A DNA stretch of 24,697 nucleotides. Source: Planctomycetaceae bacterium. GTDB lineage: Bacteria; Planctomycetota; Planctomycetia; Pirellulales; Pirellulaceae. Below, one piece after another: positions 16,283-24,420 of the stretch (positions are counted from its first letter, which is position 1; the number at the start of each line of letters is the position of its first letter). Position numbers and translations under genes: made by a program. The notes beneath the pieces are model-generated. The model ran no database searches. It saw nothing but the letters and a program-made list of their open reading frames with translations, and was not told the origin of the DNA. Location of the stretch: assembly GCA_002685655.1 (NCBI GenBank), contig NYXM01000140.1:1-24697 (forward strand). Reading direction: 5' to 3'.

Positions 16283-17830
16283 CTACCTCCGGCGAGACCG
16301 CCGTAACACGACATTGCTGATGACCAGATCGGAATTTCTGCAACCGAGGCGAAAGTCGGCACCGTTACTCCGACCTGCAAAACGTGGGTACTGAATGGTG
16401 AAAGTCACTTCTTTCCACATTCCCGACTCACCCAGCGACTGCCGGTGCCCGGAACGGAACGCCTGGCGAAGGCCGCTAAGTCGGGGATCGCCGGAGTCGT
16501 ACTCGAACCAGAACGCCTCCGGTCCGCTGTCGAAGTAACGGACGGTTACTTCGATTGGCTCGTCTTCATTGATCAGGAACTTGTCGTCCACCGCGAAGTA
16601 CAAGTATCTGTTTTGTGGCGATTGCAAGGAAGCAGCCGTGCTCCAGGCCTTACCGCCGCCAACCACTTTTTCGCTGACGCGCCCATCACCGCTTTCGAGC
16701 GGGAAGATGGCAATTCCTTGCGGCTTGTGAGGAGCCACGGAAATGACTGAAGGCAGCGACATCCCCTGCCGTGATCGAATCTGCTCACGAGCGTGAAACA
16801 GGTCGGCAAACCGTCGCGTCAGTTCGAGGTACGTGCGACCGTACTCTTTGGTTTCGCAGACTTCGGTCCCTTCGTGGAACTCGTTCCACGTTTCTAAGTG
16901 GACCAACCACGATCGGCCGGCCGGGGCTTGTGACAACAGAGTCTCCCACGCACGCGAATAGAACTGGCCGTTCTCCCGGTCGCGCACCAGAGGCTGCCGA
17001 CCGGGAACGGCAGAGTGATCGTACCCGGGTCCGATTCCCGCCGTCTCCCAGAACTGCGGGCGTATCGCGCCGCCCCACATGTATTGACTATCTGCCCGGC
17101 CAGGCCACGGCAGCATCTTGACGAGGAAGAGGTCGGTCGCAAACTGATCACGAAACATCTTCCGTACGGACGGGAACAGTTCTTCGTCTACTCCTTTGGC
17201 AAAGTCGGGTCCGTAGAGGAACACGAGCGGCTTGCCGTCGATCAGCGCACGATGCTGAGGAGGAATCAGCGAGAAGAAGTTGCGAATCGTACCATAGAAC
17301 CATCGGCGCCCCACAACGGTGCGCAAATCGACGTGATAACCGCCGCCGTTGTGTCGCAATGTACTGGTGTCGTAAAACATGCCGATAGCGGGTGGCTTCT
17401 TGCCACGAGCAAGCAACTGTTCGCGGGCAGCCACCAGCTTTGGTAGGCCTACATCACTCCATTGATGCCCCGAACCGGGGCTGCCCCAATAGACCGGCAG
17501 GGCCACGTCGATGCCGGCTGCAATCATATCTTCAAGCTGCTCCGCGTGCCACTCTGGGTTCCTGTAGCTGAGCCCTTCGACGGTCACCGGATGGTCCGTC
17601 AGCGCATCGCTGCCGTCCGCGTCGACCAGATGGGCTTTGCTTTCGGCGTCATACCAATAGAAGTACGTCGTAGCGATGAGCGGATCGCCGGACTTGAAGC
17701 GTACGCCTTCGGTATTCCCTGAGTTCGACGAGCCAACAAAGGAACCGGGGGGGGCTGGCAGGGAGAAATCCGACGGCAGTTCGTTATCCGCGACCAGCAG
17801 GAGTGCCAGTACCAGGCTCAATGATTGCAT
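16283..17830 (-). CDS. exported DUF5010 / GH99-like putative glycoside hydrolase
   Basis: This 515-residue protein has a short signal peptide (MQSLSLVLALLLVA). A barrel-like domain covers about 45-360, with TTYFYWYD, a segment placing ALPVYWG after an aspartate-rich strand, and ETWNEFHEGTEV near residues 315-324. Glu317 in WNEF is the best candidate catalytic residue, by analogy with GH99-like and GH71-like proteins that carry WNEW or WNEF near the active site. A C-terminal beta-sandwich at about 370-512 looks like a carbohydrate-binding module. An endo-acting glycosidase on an alpha-linked or host-type glycan is plausible, but the family is poorly characterised. It is first in the minus-strand operon-like set and shares a 132-bp divergent promoter region with the haem protein gene starting at 17963. 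Confidence 0.75.
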   Translation of the reverse strand: MQSLSLVLALLLVADNELPSDFSLPAPPGSFVGSSNSGNTEGVRFKSGDPLIATTYFYWYDAESKAHLVDADGSDALTDHPVTVEGLSYRNPEWHAEQLEDMIAAGIDVALPVYWGSPGSGHQWSDVGLPKLVAAREQLLARGKKPPAIGMFYDTSTLRHNGGGYHVDLRTVVGRRWFYGTIRNFFSLIPPQHRALIDGKPLVFLYGPDFAKGVDEELFPSVRKMFRDQFATDLFLVKMLPWPGRADSQYMWGGAIRPQFWETAGIGPGYDHSAVPGRQPLVRDRENGQFYSRAWETLLSQAPAGRSWLVHLETWNEFHEGTEVCETKEYGRTYLELTRRFADLFHAREQIRSRQGMSLPSVISVAPHKPQGIAIFPLESGDGRVSEKVVGGGKAWSTAASLQSPQNRYLYFAVDDKFLINEDEPIEVTVRYFDSGPEAFWFEYDSGDPRLSGLRQAFRSGHRQSLGESGMWKEVTFTIQYPRFAGRSNGADFRLGCRNSDLVISNVVLRRSRRR

Positions 17831-17962
17831 ACGGGGCTCTCTTTCTGGTAGCTCAACTTTTAGAGACTAAGTCTACTTTATAGTGTATAAATCACCAAAG
17901 GCTATTGCCTCCGCTGCTTGAGGCTCGCTTCACGACGCACTGGCCACGCGGGAGAGACGATC
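17831..17962. promoter_or_regulatory. divergent promoter region
   Basis: These 132 bp separate the divergent starts at 17830 and 17963, so they must hold control elements for both. An AT-rich block around 17875-17891 (TATAGTGTATAAA) is a possible -10 region for the plus-strand gene, but no convincing -35 partner was found. Confidence 0.3.
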
Positions 17963-20900
17963 ATGACTCATGACAGACGAATCCACGTCAACGCCACATG
18001 CTTCATTGAGGATCGTTCGAGGAATTGCTGTCCGATAGTCGCCTTTCGCTCCGCGAAAGGAACGTCTTTTCGCGGAGCGAAAGACGACAATAAAAGATCG
18101 AACACTGCTAACGTCGTGATGTTGATGTTGCTGATGCTGGTGACTGTGCAATCGCAGGCTGCTTCGCCAACTGATGAGCTCGTTCGCAACGACTGGTATT
18201 TCCGCGAGTCGCTCGTTGCCATCGACGATTGGGAAGCGATTCTTGCGGATTGGCAGGCCGGCGTGGCAGAGCCCGAGCGCACACCGGTTCTTCCCGTCCC
18301 GGCCAGCGGTCAGACCGTCGCCTGGCCCAACCCAATCCCACGTGCCCTGCTGCCAGCGGAGGATAGCAAGAGCCGAGTGCAGTTGCGGGCCGCCGGCGCT
18401 GCACTGGAAATAAGGCAGTTAACGTCCGAGAGACAGCCAGCAAAAGAGCTAGCTTTCTCACCCGCTGATCCGATCGTTCGTGGCTATAAGCATCCAGGTG
18501 GAGGAGGCCGGAGCCAATGGTATCACCGCTATGAACGAGCATTCGATCGTCTTACGACATTTCGACCTGAGCCGGCGCCCTTTGCGATCCAACTCGATAC
18601 ATCGTGGGATCCGCAACACGGCACCAACGACGTCATCTTCAAGTTGCGTAACGCCAGCGACAAACCTGTAGAACTCAACGTCCGCCTGCATTTTTTTTGG
18701 CGTAAGCCGTCGGCCGAAGAAGTCCAATCCGACAAAGGCGATTCCGATAATCGTCGCCGGGGTGCTGTCGCGGAAAAAGAACTCGCCCAAGAGGCGATGA
18801 CGCTGGCCGCGGGTGCAAGTGAGACGCTGCCGTTGAGCGTCGAACTTGTTACTCCCGGAGGCGGGCTGCTGGTGCTGTCGATCGATGGAGCAGGCAAGTC
18901 GTACTGGCTGCCGCTGCTGACCTATGTTGAAGATGTGCCGGCCGTCTTGAGAAGTGTCGAACAGATGCTCGGCGATAGCCCGGACAATGTTGGGTCAACA
19001 CAGTTCGCCCAATTGCGAGACCGTGCAGAGCAACTTGCCGCGAGCGGCCCGCGAGCGACGAGTGGAGCGTGGCGGAAGCTGTTCGTCGAGTCCAGCACAT
19101 TACGCGACGACTTGCTACTGCAACGTGTTGACTTCGAGCGGCTGCTACTGGTCAAACGAAAACCATTTTTCTCCGAACAGCCGTTTATGGACGCGCACCA
19201 CTGTTACAACCGACCTGGCGGTGGCATCTATAGCCTTTCGCCGGTGCGCCCTGGCGGCACACTGACGCCGGTGGTCGACTCGCTGGGAGAGGGGATCTAC
19301 CGAGACGTTTGCCTCAATTGGGACGCTACACGGATCGTGTTTTCGTTCGGCAACGGATCGGACAGACCTCGGCCTCTACCCGGCGAGAGCTTGGGTAAAG
19401 TCGATCCGGCTCAGAACTATAACTTGTATGAAGTCGACGTGGATGGAAACGGCCTGCGACAGCTTACCGACAACCCACAGAACGACTGTGAACCGTTTTA
19501 CCTTCCGAACGGGCAGATCGGTTTTACGTCGGATCAAGCGGACCACATCGTCATGTGCGGCAGTGACATCCACGCTGCCAGTTTGTTCACGATGAATGGC
19601 GATGGCTCGGGGATCAGGCAACTTGGTTTCAATGTCTTCAATGAATTCAATCCGTCGGTTCTGTCCGATGGGCGGATCATCTATAACCGCTGGGAATACA
19701 ACGAGCGGAGTGTCACATCACTGCATGATCTTTTCACCATCCATCCGGACGGCACGCACGCCGCCCACTATTATGGAAACGCGACGATTCGTCCCAACGT
19801 GATCATGTTTCCGCGAGCCGTGCCCGGCTCGACCAAAGTCATGGCATTGTTTACAGGACACCATGGGCAAACACATGGACCGTTAGGGCTGATCGATGTC
19901 GGCCGCGGCGTGGATGGTCCGGATCCGATCACCGTACTGACACCGGGCGTGCCGATCATTGGGGAGAAGATCGAGGACAGCCGTCGGGGCTGGTACAGCG
20001 ATCCAAGGCCTCTCTCGGAGACGATGTATCTCTGCTCGTTCACGCCCACGGTGCTGCCGTGGCTGGAGAACAGTTGGTCGATCTACGTTGGCGACCGGCA
20101 TGGAAACCTTGCGCTCGTCTACCGCGACGGTGAGATCTCCTGTGCCGAGCCGATACCGCTGGTCCCACGTCCTCTTCCCGCCGTCCTGGCGCCTTCGGCG
20201 AAGGGATCGGACGTAGCGGATGCGGAAGCGACCTTAATGCTGCTGGATGTCTATGGCGGTCTACCGAGCGTACCGCGTGGAACAGCGAAGTATCTCCGCA
20301 TCCTGGAAGACGTACCGCGCACAGGCGTTCCTACGGGCGGCGTCATCTGCACCTCGGGGACGCGCATCTACACAATCAAACGCATTTTCGGCACGGTCCC
20401 GATCGACACGGATGGCTCCGCTCACTTCACGGTACCGGCAAACCGCAATCTCTACTTCGAGGTGCTTGACGAGAGCCAGCGCGAAATCCAGCGCATGCGG
20501 AGTGTGGTCTGTCTGAAGCCGAACGAGCGGCGGACTTGCGTCGGCTGTCACGAGCCCCGCACGCAGTCGCCGCCCAACCGATTGGCTACCGCTGTCCTCC
20601 GACCGCCAAGTCATCCTGTGCCGCCCCCGTGGGGAACGAGGACGATCAGCTATCTACGCGATGTGCAACCGGTGCTGAACGATCAATGCGTCCGCTGTCA
20701 TGCCCACGATCGAACCAGTAACAGCGTGATCCTGACCGACGATTTGACGGACCAATTCGCCATCAGCTACGAAGAGTTGCTGCCTTATCTGAGCGTTGCC
20801 AACGCGATGCGCTGGGACCACCCTGACGACGTTCACCCCCAATCCCCATACACCTATGGTTCGAGTGAATCGCAATTAACCAAGCTGTTGCTGGCAGGGC

Positions 20901-21847
20901 ATCATGGCGTTTCGTTGACTGACGAACAATGGCGGAGACTAGCGAATTGGATTGATGCCAACGCTGTTTACTACGACCGATACGAAACCTACACCAACAA
21001 TCGCCACATCTTCACGGATTCAGTCGACGAAGAGACGAGGTCCGTTTATGCCAAGCGATGTGCCGAATGCCACGGTGCTCAGAATGACGGCCGTCACGGC
21101 ACGTGGTGGCGCAGCATCAGCCGTCATGATGTGATGATGAGCCGAGTGTTGCAAGCACCGCTCGCGCAGTCGGCGGGCGGATGGCAGCGGTGCGAGAAGA
21201 TTGTCTTTGCCGATAAGAGTGATTCAGACTATCAGCGACTGTTGGCGGCGCTGACGAAGCTTCGCGACACGCTGGAGAAACGCCCCCGCGCTGATCTTTT
21301 GTCCTTACACGGGACCCAGGCGGAACGCCAACCGGTCAAGCTGCCCGTGCCGCCCGCGCCGCACCACGAGAAGGACGGTGCTACGGCTGACGGTGACTGG
21401 ACCTATTTAAGCAACCTAAATTGGAGCTCAGCGCGCGCCGGTTGGACTACCAATAAAGACGGACTGCCCCGCCTCGATAGAGATGTCCAGAACAATGCGT
21501 TGCGTCTTGGAGTTCGCACCTGGCGGAAGGGGATCGGAACGCACGCCCCATCAGAGATCGTTTATGCACTGGACGGCCAGTACGTACGATTTGCTGCGAT
21601 GATCTGTGGCGCGGAGGCCAACGGTACAGTCGTCTTTGAACTGTTCGGCGACGACAAACTCCTCTACCGTAGCGGCGTAATGCACGGCTTGCGCGACGTC
21701 AAGAGACTGGACGTGTCCGTCGCGGGTGTGCGCCGCCTCAAGCTGGTCGTCACGGATGCGGGGGACGGCTACATCAGCGACATGGCGAACTGGGGCGACG
21801 CCAAGCTGCTCAAACTGCCAGAGGAATCGAAGCGCAAGCCGGACTGA
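17963..21847 (+). CDS. exported propeller / triple-haem-motif protein with C-terminal NPCBM domain
   Basis: This 1294-residue protein has an unusual long n-region before its signal peptide hydrophobic core (VVMLMLLMLVTV, about residues 51-62, cleavage near QAAS-P). After an N-terminal beta-rich part, the PD40-type propeller runs from about 395 to 770, starting at LLLVKRKPF and RPGGGIY. The GTVPIDTDGS module leads to three c-type haem motifs, Cys859-x-x-Cys862-His863, Cys909-x-x-Cys912-His913 and Cys1033-x-x-Cys1036-His1037. An NPCBM domain closes the protein (about 1144-1290, with the DMANW motif). It is paralogous to the proteins at 3400-6708 and 9044-13096, with NPCBM at the opposite end from the first. 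I chose the start at 17963 because GGAGAG (17951-17956) lies 6 nt upstream. The repeat at 18036-18092 is translated in frame, so a start at the ATG at 18119 remains possible. It probably acts in periplasmic electron transfer linked to glycan binding. Confidence 0.8.
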   Translation: MTHDRRIHVNATCFIEDRSRNCCPIVAFRSAKGTSFRGAKDDNKRSNTANVVMLMLLMLVTVQSQAASPTDELVRNDWYFRESLVAIDDWEAILADWQAGVAEPERTPVLPVPASGQTVAWPNPIPRALLPAEDSKSRVQLRAAGAALEIRQLTSERQPAKELAFSPADPIVRGYKHPGGGGRSQWYHRYERAFDRLTTFRPEPAPFAIQLDTSWDPQHGTNDVIFKLRNASDKPVELNVRLHFFWRKPSAEEVQSDKGDSDNRRRGAVAEKELAQEAMTLAAGASETLPLSVELVTPGGGLLVLSIDGAGKSYWLPLLTYVEDVPAVLRSVEQMLGDSPDNVGSTQFAQLRDRAEQLAASGPRATSGAWRKLFVESSTLRDDLLLQRVDFERLLLVKRKPFFSEQPFMDAHHCYNRPGGGIYSLSPVRPGGTLTPVVDSLGEGIYRDVCLNWDATRIVFSFGNGSDRPRPLPGESLGKVDPAQNYNLYEVDVDGNGLRQLTDNPQNDCEPFYLPNGQIGFTSDQADHIVMCGSDIHAASLFTMNGDGSGIRQLGFNVFNEFNPSVLSDGRIIYNRWEYNERSVTSLHDLFTIHPDGTHAAHYYGNATIRPNVIMFPRAVPGSTKVMALFTGHHGQTHGPLGLIDVGRGVDGPDPITVLTPGVPIIGEKIEDSRRGWYSDPRPLSETMYLCSFTPTVLPWLENSWSIYVGDRHGNLALVYRDGEISCAEPIPLVPRPLPAVLAPSAKGSDVADAEATLMLLDVYGGLPSVPRGTAKYLRILEDVPRTGVPTGGVICTSGTRIYTIKRIFGTVPIDTDGSAHFTVPANRNLYFEVLDESQREIQRMRSVVCLKPNERRTCVGCHEPRTQSPPNRLATAVLRPPSHPVPPPWGTRTISYLRDVQPVLNDQCVRCHAHDRTSNSVILTDDLTDQFAISYEELLPYLSVANAMRWDHPDDVHPQSPYTYGSSESQLTKLLLAGHHGVSLTDEQWRRLANWIDANAVYYDRYETYTNNRHIFTDSVDEETRSVYAKRCAECHGAQNDGRHGTWWRSISRHDVMMSRVLQAPLAQSAGGWQRCEKIVFADKSDSDYQRLLAALTKLRDTLEKRPRADLLSLHGTQAERQPVKLPVPPAPHHEKDGATADGDWTYLSNLNWSSARAGWTTNKDGLPRLDRDVQNNALRLGVRTWRKGIGTHAPSEIVYALDGQYVRFAAMICGAEANGTVVFELFGDDKLLYRSGVMHGLRDVKRLDVSVAGVRRLKLVVTDAGDGYISDMANWGDAKLLKLPEESKRKPD
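18036..18092. repeat. double-hairpin repeat inside the 5' coding region (element C)
   Basis: The left arm folds as CCTTTCGC / GCGAAAGG around TCC (18042-18060). The right arm folds as TTTCGC / GCGAAA around GGA (18068-18082). The upstream flank from 18008 also aligns with the flank of element A, so the repeat unit may start there. It is translated in frame as residues about 25-43 of the haem protein, just before its signal-peptide core. Its 57-bp length is a multiple of three. Confidence 0.75.
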
Positions 21848-21909
21848 TCGTAGATTTAATTGAAAGCTTGTATCAGGTTTTGCTTCACAAGCGAGTCAAG
21901 TTTGTCCGT

Positions 21910-21967
21910 ATAGTCGTTGTTCGCTCCGCGAACATTACGTAGTGTTCGCGGAGCGAACAACGACTAT
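21910..21967. repeat. perfect double-hairpin repeat (element D)
   Basis: Perfect 25-bp arms (21910-21934 and 21943-21967) flank an 8-bp spacer. Each arm also folds locally, TGTTCGC / GCGAACA around TCC or GGA. It is the best-preserved member of the family in the window and lies between convergent genes, where it could terminate transcription in both directions. Confidence 0.9.
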
Positions 21968-22086
21968 GATCAGCCACGGCCTTTCACCTCACCGTTTTGA
22001 CAGGTTGTGGGCTGATCTCTTGACCGCATCACAACAAGGGACATGATGTGAAAACACAGCAAACCAATAACTTGGAAGCTGCACGA

Positions 22087-22100
22087 TCTCCTTCGGGAGA
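22087..22100 (+). terminator. UUCG-type hairpin in the convergent intergenic region
   Basis: A 5-bp stem TCTCC / GGAGA is closed by a TTCG loop with a C-G closing pair, a very stable tetraloop context. There is no downstream T-tract, so its role as terminator is only suggested. Confidence 0.35.
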
Positions 22101-22251
22101 GATGCGAAGAGATGAGAGCAAGGCCGAACGCAAACAGAAAAATCTCTGCCTTGGTGCGCCGCTTCTCGCGGCCCCTCAGCAAGAGTCATCCGTCGCGATC
22201 GACCTTGAACTTCTCCGCCCCTTTTTCGTTGGACCGTACATTTTCTAGCCG

Positions 22252-23379
22252 TTATCTCTTTGCAACTGGTCCAACCGTCAGTTCCGCTTGCTTGCCGCGG
22301 AAGTTGAACTTGGAGGTCAGTCGAAAGCCTGCTGGGAGTTTCTTGTACTGAAAGGGACCGCCACCAAAAGGATCCTTGATTGTGGCAAGTCGTTCCTTAC
22401 CATCTCGCTGAACGGCAATGGCGGTTCGGAATAAGGCCCACGTGGCGGTGCTGCGGTCGCGGACTTCGCGTACATTCTTCAGTGCCGGGAGCACTGCGGA
22501 ACTGTAAGGATTCTCAACGCGGATCCGTTTCACCAATGTATCCCACCTCGGTTGAAATTCGTCATTCGGCAGGTCAAAGATCGCGTGAATCTCGTCGTAG
22601 TCCTTAGTTGTTCCATCCAACCATTTGGCGATTTGTTTCCGAGTGACATCTTTGCCACCTGGCGCTTCATCCGCCGGAACAACGATGTTGCGCAACTGCC
22701 GGACGGCTTCACTATCACTTTTCGCGTTCTGCACGACCCGTCGCGCCCACTCGACGTAGACTCGTTGTTCCTGTCTCAGCGATTCCGTCATGGAACCTCC
22801 CTCGGGCAGAGCGTCGAGGTAGCCGGCCAGCACGTCGAGTTGTTTGGCATCAAAGTTGGGCAACTCCTGACTTACCGTGTCGATAACGATCTGTTCAACG
22901 GCGTACTGAACTAGGATGGAGATGAGCATGTCATCGGCGCCAGAGTGACGCGCCAATACGAATACATCGCGAATCGTCTTCAATGCCTTGTCGGGCTGAC
23001 CGTCCGCCAGCTGCTGCCGAGCGTGCAGACATGCGTAACGCGCCATCTGGCGCGCTTTAGACAGATGGGGCATCACCATGTGCGGCCCCGCGGAAAACTC
23101 GAGGCCCCAATCACAGGCTGGCAAAGACGCAGCTCGCCGCATGCATGCGAGCGAAGCCTTGCTCTTCTTGACCAACTCCTTCGTTCGGTCATCCAGCTTG
23201 ACGGTGGGAGCTTCGCTCACCAGCTTGTCCAGATCTTTATCGACGGTGGGCAGCAGAGCGAAAGCCTGCCAGTAAGCTAGAGCCGCGTTTTCAGTAGGCT
23301 CTGCAGACTTCGCTGAGGCGGCGAAGAGAAAGACTCCACATAGCGCCAATACGCTCATCGGACGTCCTAGGTACAACAT
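22252..23379 (-). CDS. exported helical protein of unknown function
   Basis: This 375-residue protein is not recognised beyond resembling conserved planctomycete hypotheticals. A signal peptide is clear (MLYLGRPMSVLALCGVFLFAA, cleavage near AKSA-E). The rest is mostly helical and charged. A TPR-like stretch, QQLADGQPDKALKTIRDV, lies around residues 125-142. The C-terminus turns beta-rich, ending in QYKKLPAGFRL and VGPVAK. I chose the start at 23379 because it starts the signal peptide and is preceded by a purine-rich AAGGGATGAG. The frame is open upstream to 23496, but that extension is low-complexity and overlaps the spacer. It is third in the sigma/anti-sigma transcript, 121 bp after the anti-sigma gene, so it is likely co-expressed and may be the output or sensor of that system. 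Confidence 0.75.
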   Translation of the reverse strand: MLYLGRPMSVLALCGVFLFAASAKSAEPTENAALAYWQAFALLPTVDKDLDKLVSEAPTVKLDDRTKELVKKSKASLACMRRAASLPACDWGLEFSAGPHMVMPHLSKARQMARYACLHARQQLADGQPDKALKTIRDVFVLARHSGADDMLISILVQYAVEQIVIDTVSQELPNFDAKQLDVLAGYLDALPEGGSMTESLRQEQRVYVEWARRVVQNAKSDSEAVRQLRNIVVPADEAPGGKDVTRKQIAKWLDGTTKDYDEIHAIFDLPNDEFQPRWDTLVKRIRVENPYSSAVLPALKNVREVRDRSTATWALFRTAIAVQRDGKERLATIKDPFGGGPFQYKKLPAGFRLTSKFNFRGKQAELTVGPVAKR

Positions 23380-23500
23380 TTTCTCATCCCTTTCGTGTTG
23401 AAAAAAGAACAGCGTTGACGAGTTGACCGGATTGCCACACCGGTTCGGATGGACATGCCATCCGTCTTCTTTGGTTTCGTCAACAACGTTGGGCAAAGCG

Positions 23501-23926
23501 TTAGTTGAGCATCAAATCCTGGTAGAGCGATCCGATGTCGTTCGACGGCGAGCCGGCGACCAATAAGCTCGCGGCGTGTCTGTCGAGCAGTTCGTCAAGG
23601 TCATCAGGAGACTGTCCCAAGGCACGCTGATAGGCCAGCATCGTTGGGGGCTGCATTTCAGAGGCCGCCTGGAGTGGCCGGTCCACAATCGGCTGCGAGG
23701 GTGACGGACCGGGGATCTCCCCCAGCTGTGGCCACCACACCACGGCGATCGCGAAGCTGGCGGCCACGGCGAGCCCAATAGCACCCCACGCCCAAACGTT
23801 GCCCAAACGCGTCCTGCGCCGCGTTGGAGCCAGCTGGCTGGCAATGCTATTGAGCACTCGATCCGACGGCGCTTTGGGAAGAAGCGATCGGAGTTCAGAT
23901 TCCATCTCTTGGCGGTTTTTTTTCAT
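23501..23926 (-). CDS. short single-pass membrane protein, putative anti-sigma factor
   Basis: This 141-residue protein has a cytoplasmic helical N-terminus of about 43 residues, one transmembrane helix at about 44-65, and a short outer tail of about 75 residues rich in Pro and Ser at its start. That topology and its position directly after an ECF sigma gene suggest an anti-sigma factor that holds the sigma at the membrane. The zinc-binding HxxxCxxC anti-sigma motif is absent, so it is not a ZAS-type protein. Its start overlaps the sigma stop by 4 bp (ATGA), showing translational coupling. It could also be a sigma-linked membrane protein of another type. Confidence 0.7.
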   Translation of the reverse strand: MKKNRQEMESELRSLLPKAPSDRVLNSIASQLAPTRRRTRLGNVWAWGAIGLAVAASFAIAVVWWPQLGEIPGPSPSQPIVDRPLQAASEMQPPTMLAYQRALGQSPDDLDELLDRHAASLLVAGSPSNDIGSLYQDLMLN

Positions 23927-24420
23927 TGCACTAAGTCCTCCGACACTAATGTGCAGAGCGAATCGACGGCGCTACCATAACGTGCTGAGGCGGTCTTCGA
24001 TGACACCCCGAGTGCCTCGCCAATCTGCTGAAACGTCGCTCCACTCCAAATGCGCATCACCAATGCCTCACGCTGGTCAACTGGAAGTCCTGTCAAAGCG
24101 TGCTCGATCGTCTCGCGACGATCTGCTTCGCCCACCGATGTGTCAAACCAGGCCGCGTTCGCCGGTCGGGCGGCAAGCGACTCCCGTCGCTTCCGACGAT
24201 GGGCACCACGGCGCAGGTCCAACGCTGCTGTTCTCACACACGAGTACAAGTACGACAGCGGATCGCGAACGTGATCGCGCGACTGCCAGAAACAAATAAA
24301 TGCTTCTTGAAGGGCATCTTCGGCATCGACCAGCGAGGCGACACGCTGCCGAGCAAACAACAGGAGCGCTGCTCCATGCTCGTCCAGCAATGCTTGGCAC
24401 TCGTCCGCTGATGTCGTCAT
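23923..24420 (-). CDS. ECF-type RNA polymerase sigma factor
   Basis: This 165-residue protein has the two-domain layout of ECF (group IV) sigma factors. Region 2 occupies about residues 10-80, with the DAEDALQEAF motif and the DPLSYLYSCVRTAALD promoter-melting helix. Region 4 at about 105-155 has LPVDQREALVMR and a helix-turn-helix ATFQQIGEALGVSSKTASAR that recognises the -35 box. It directs RNA polymerase to a dedicated set of promoters, often including its own. It is first in a three-gene transcript with the putative anti-sigma factor and an exported protein. The start at 24420 has a weak AGGA upstream. The activating signal is unknown. Confidence 0.92.
   Translation of the reverse strand: MTTSADECQALLDEHGAALLLFARQRVASLVDAEDALQEAFICFWQSRDHVRDPLSYLYSCVRTAALDLRRGAHRRKRRESLAARPANAAWFDTSVGEADRRETIEHALTGLPVDQREALVMRIWSGATFQQIGEALGVSSKTASARYGSAVDSLCTLVSEDLVQ

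Larger units (their letters stand above)
21848..22251. other. intergenic region between convergent genes
   Basis: No gene is supported in these 404 bp. It holds the perfect palindrome at 21910-21967 and two short hairpins: TCTCC-TTCG-GGAGA at 22087-22100 and GCCGC-TTCTC-GCGGC at 22158-22172. The last two could help terminate transcription from either side. A 13-bp match, ACTCTTGCTGAGG, is shared by 22174-22186 (minus) and 1776-1788 (plus). Confidence 0.6.

Noticed and set aside
16276..16380. Longer start for the FAD oxidoreductase
   Set aside because: It would lie inside the preceding gene and hide the signal peptide beginning at 16275.
1813..21967. CRISPR array formed by the dispersed palindromes
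   Set aside because: The copies lie thousands of bases apart, differ in sequence and have no regular spacers or cas genes.
21970..22248. Short open frames in the convergent intergenic region
   Set aside because: Both strands are open here without a start context, domain or homology signal, and the sequence contains several hairpins typical of non-coding DNA.
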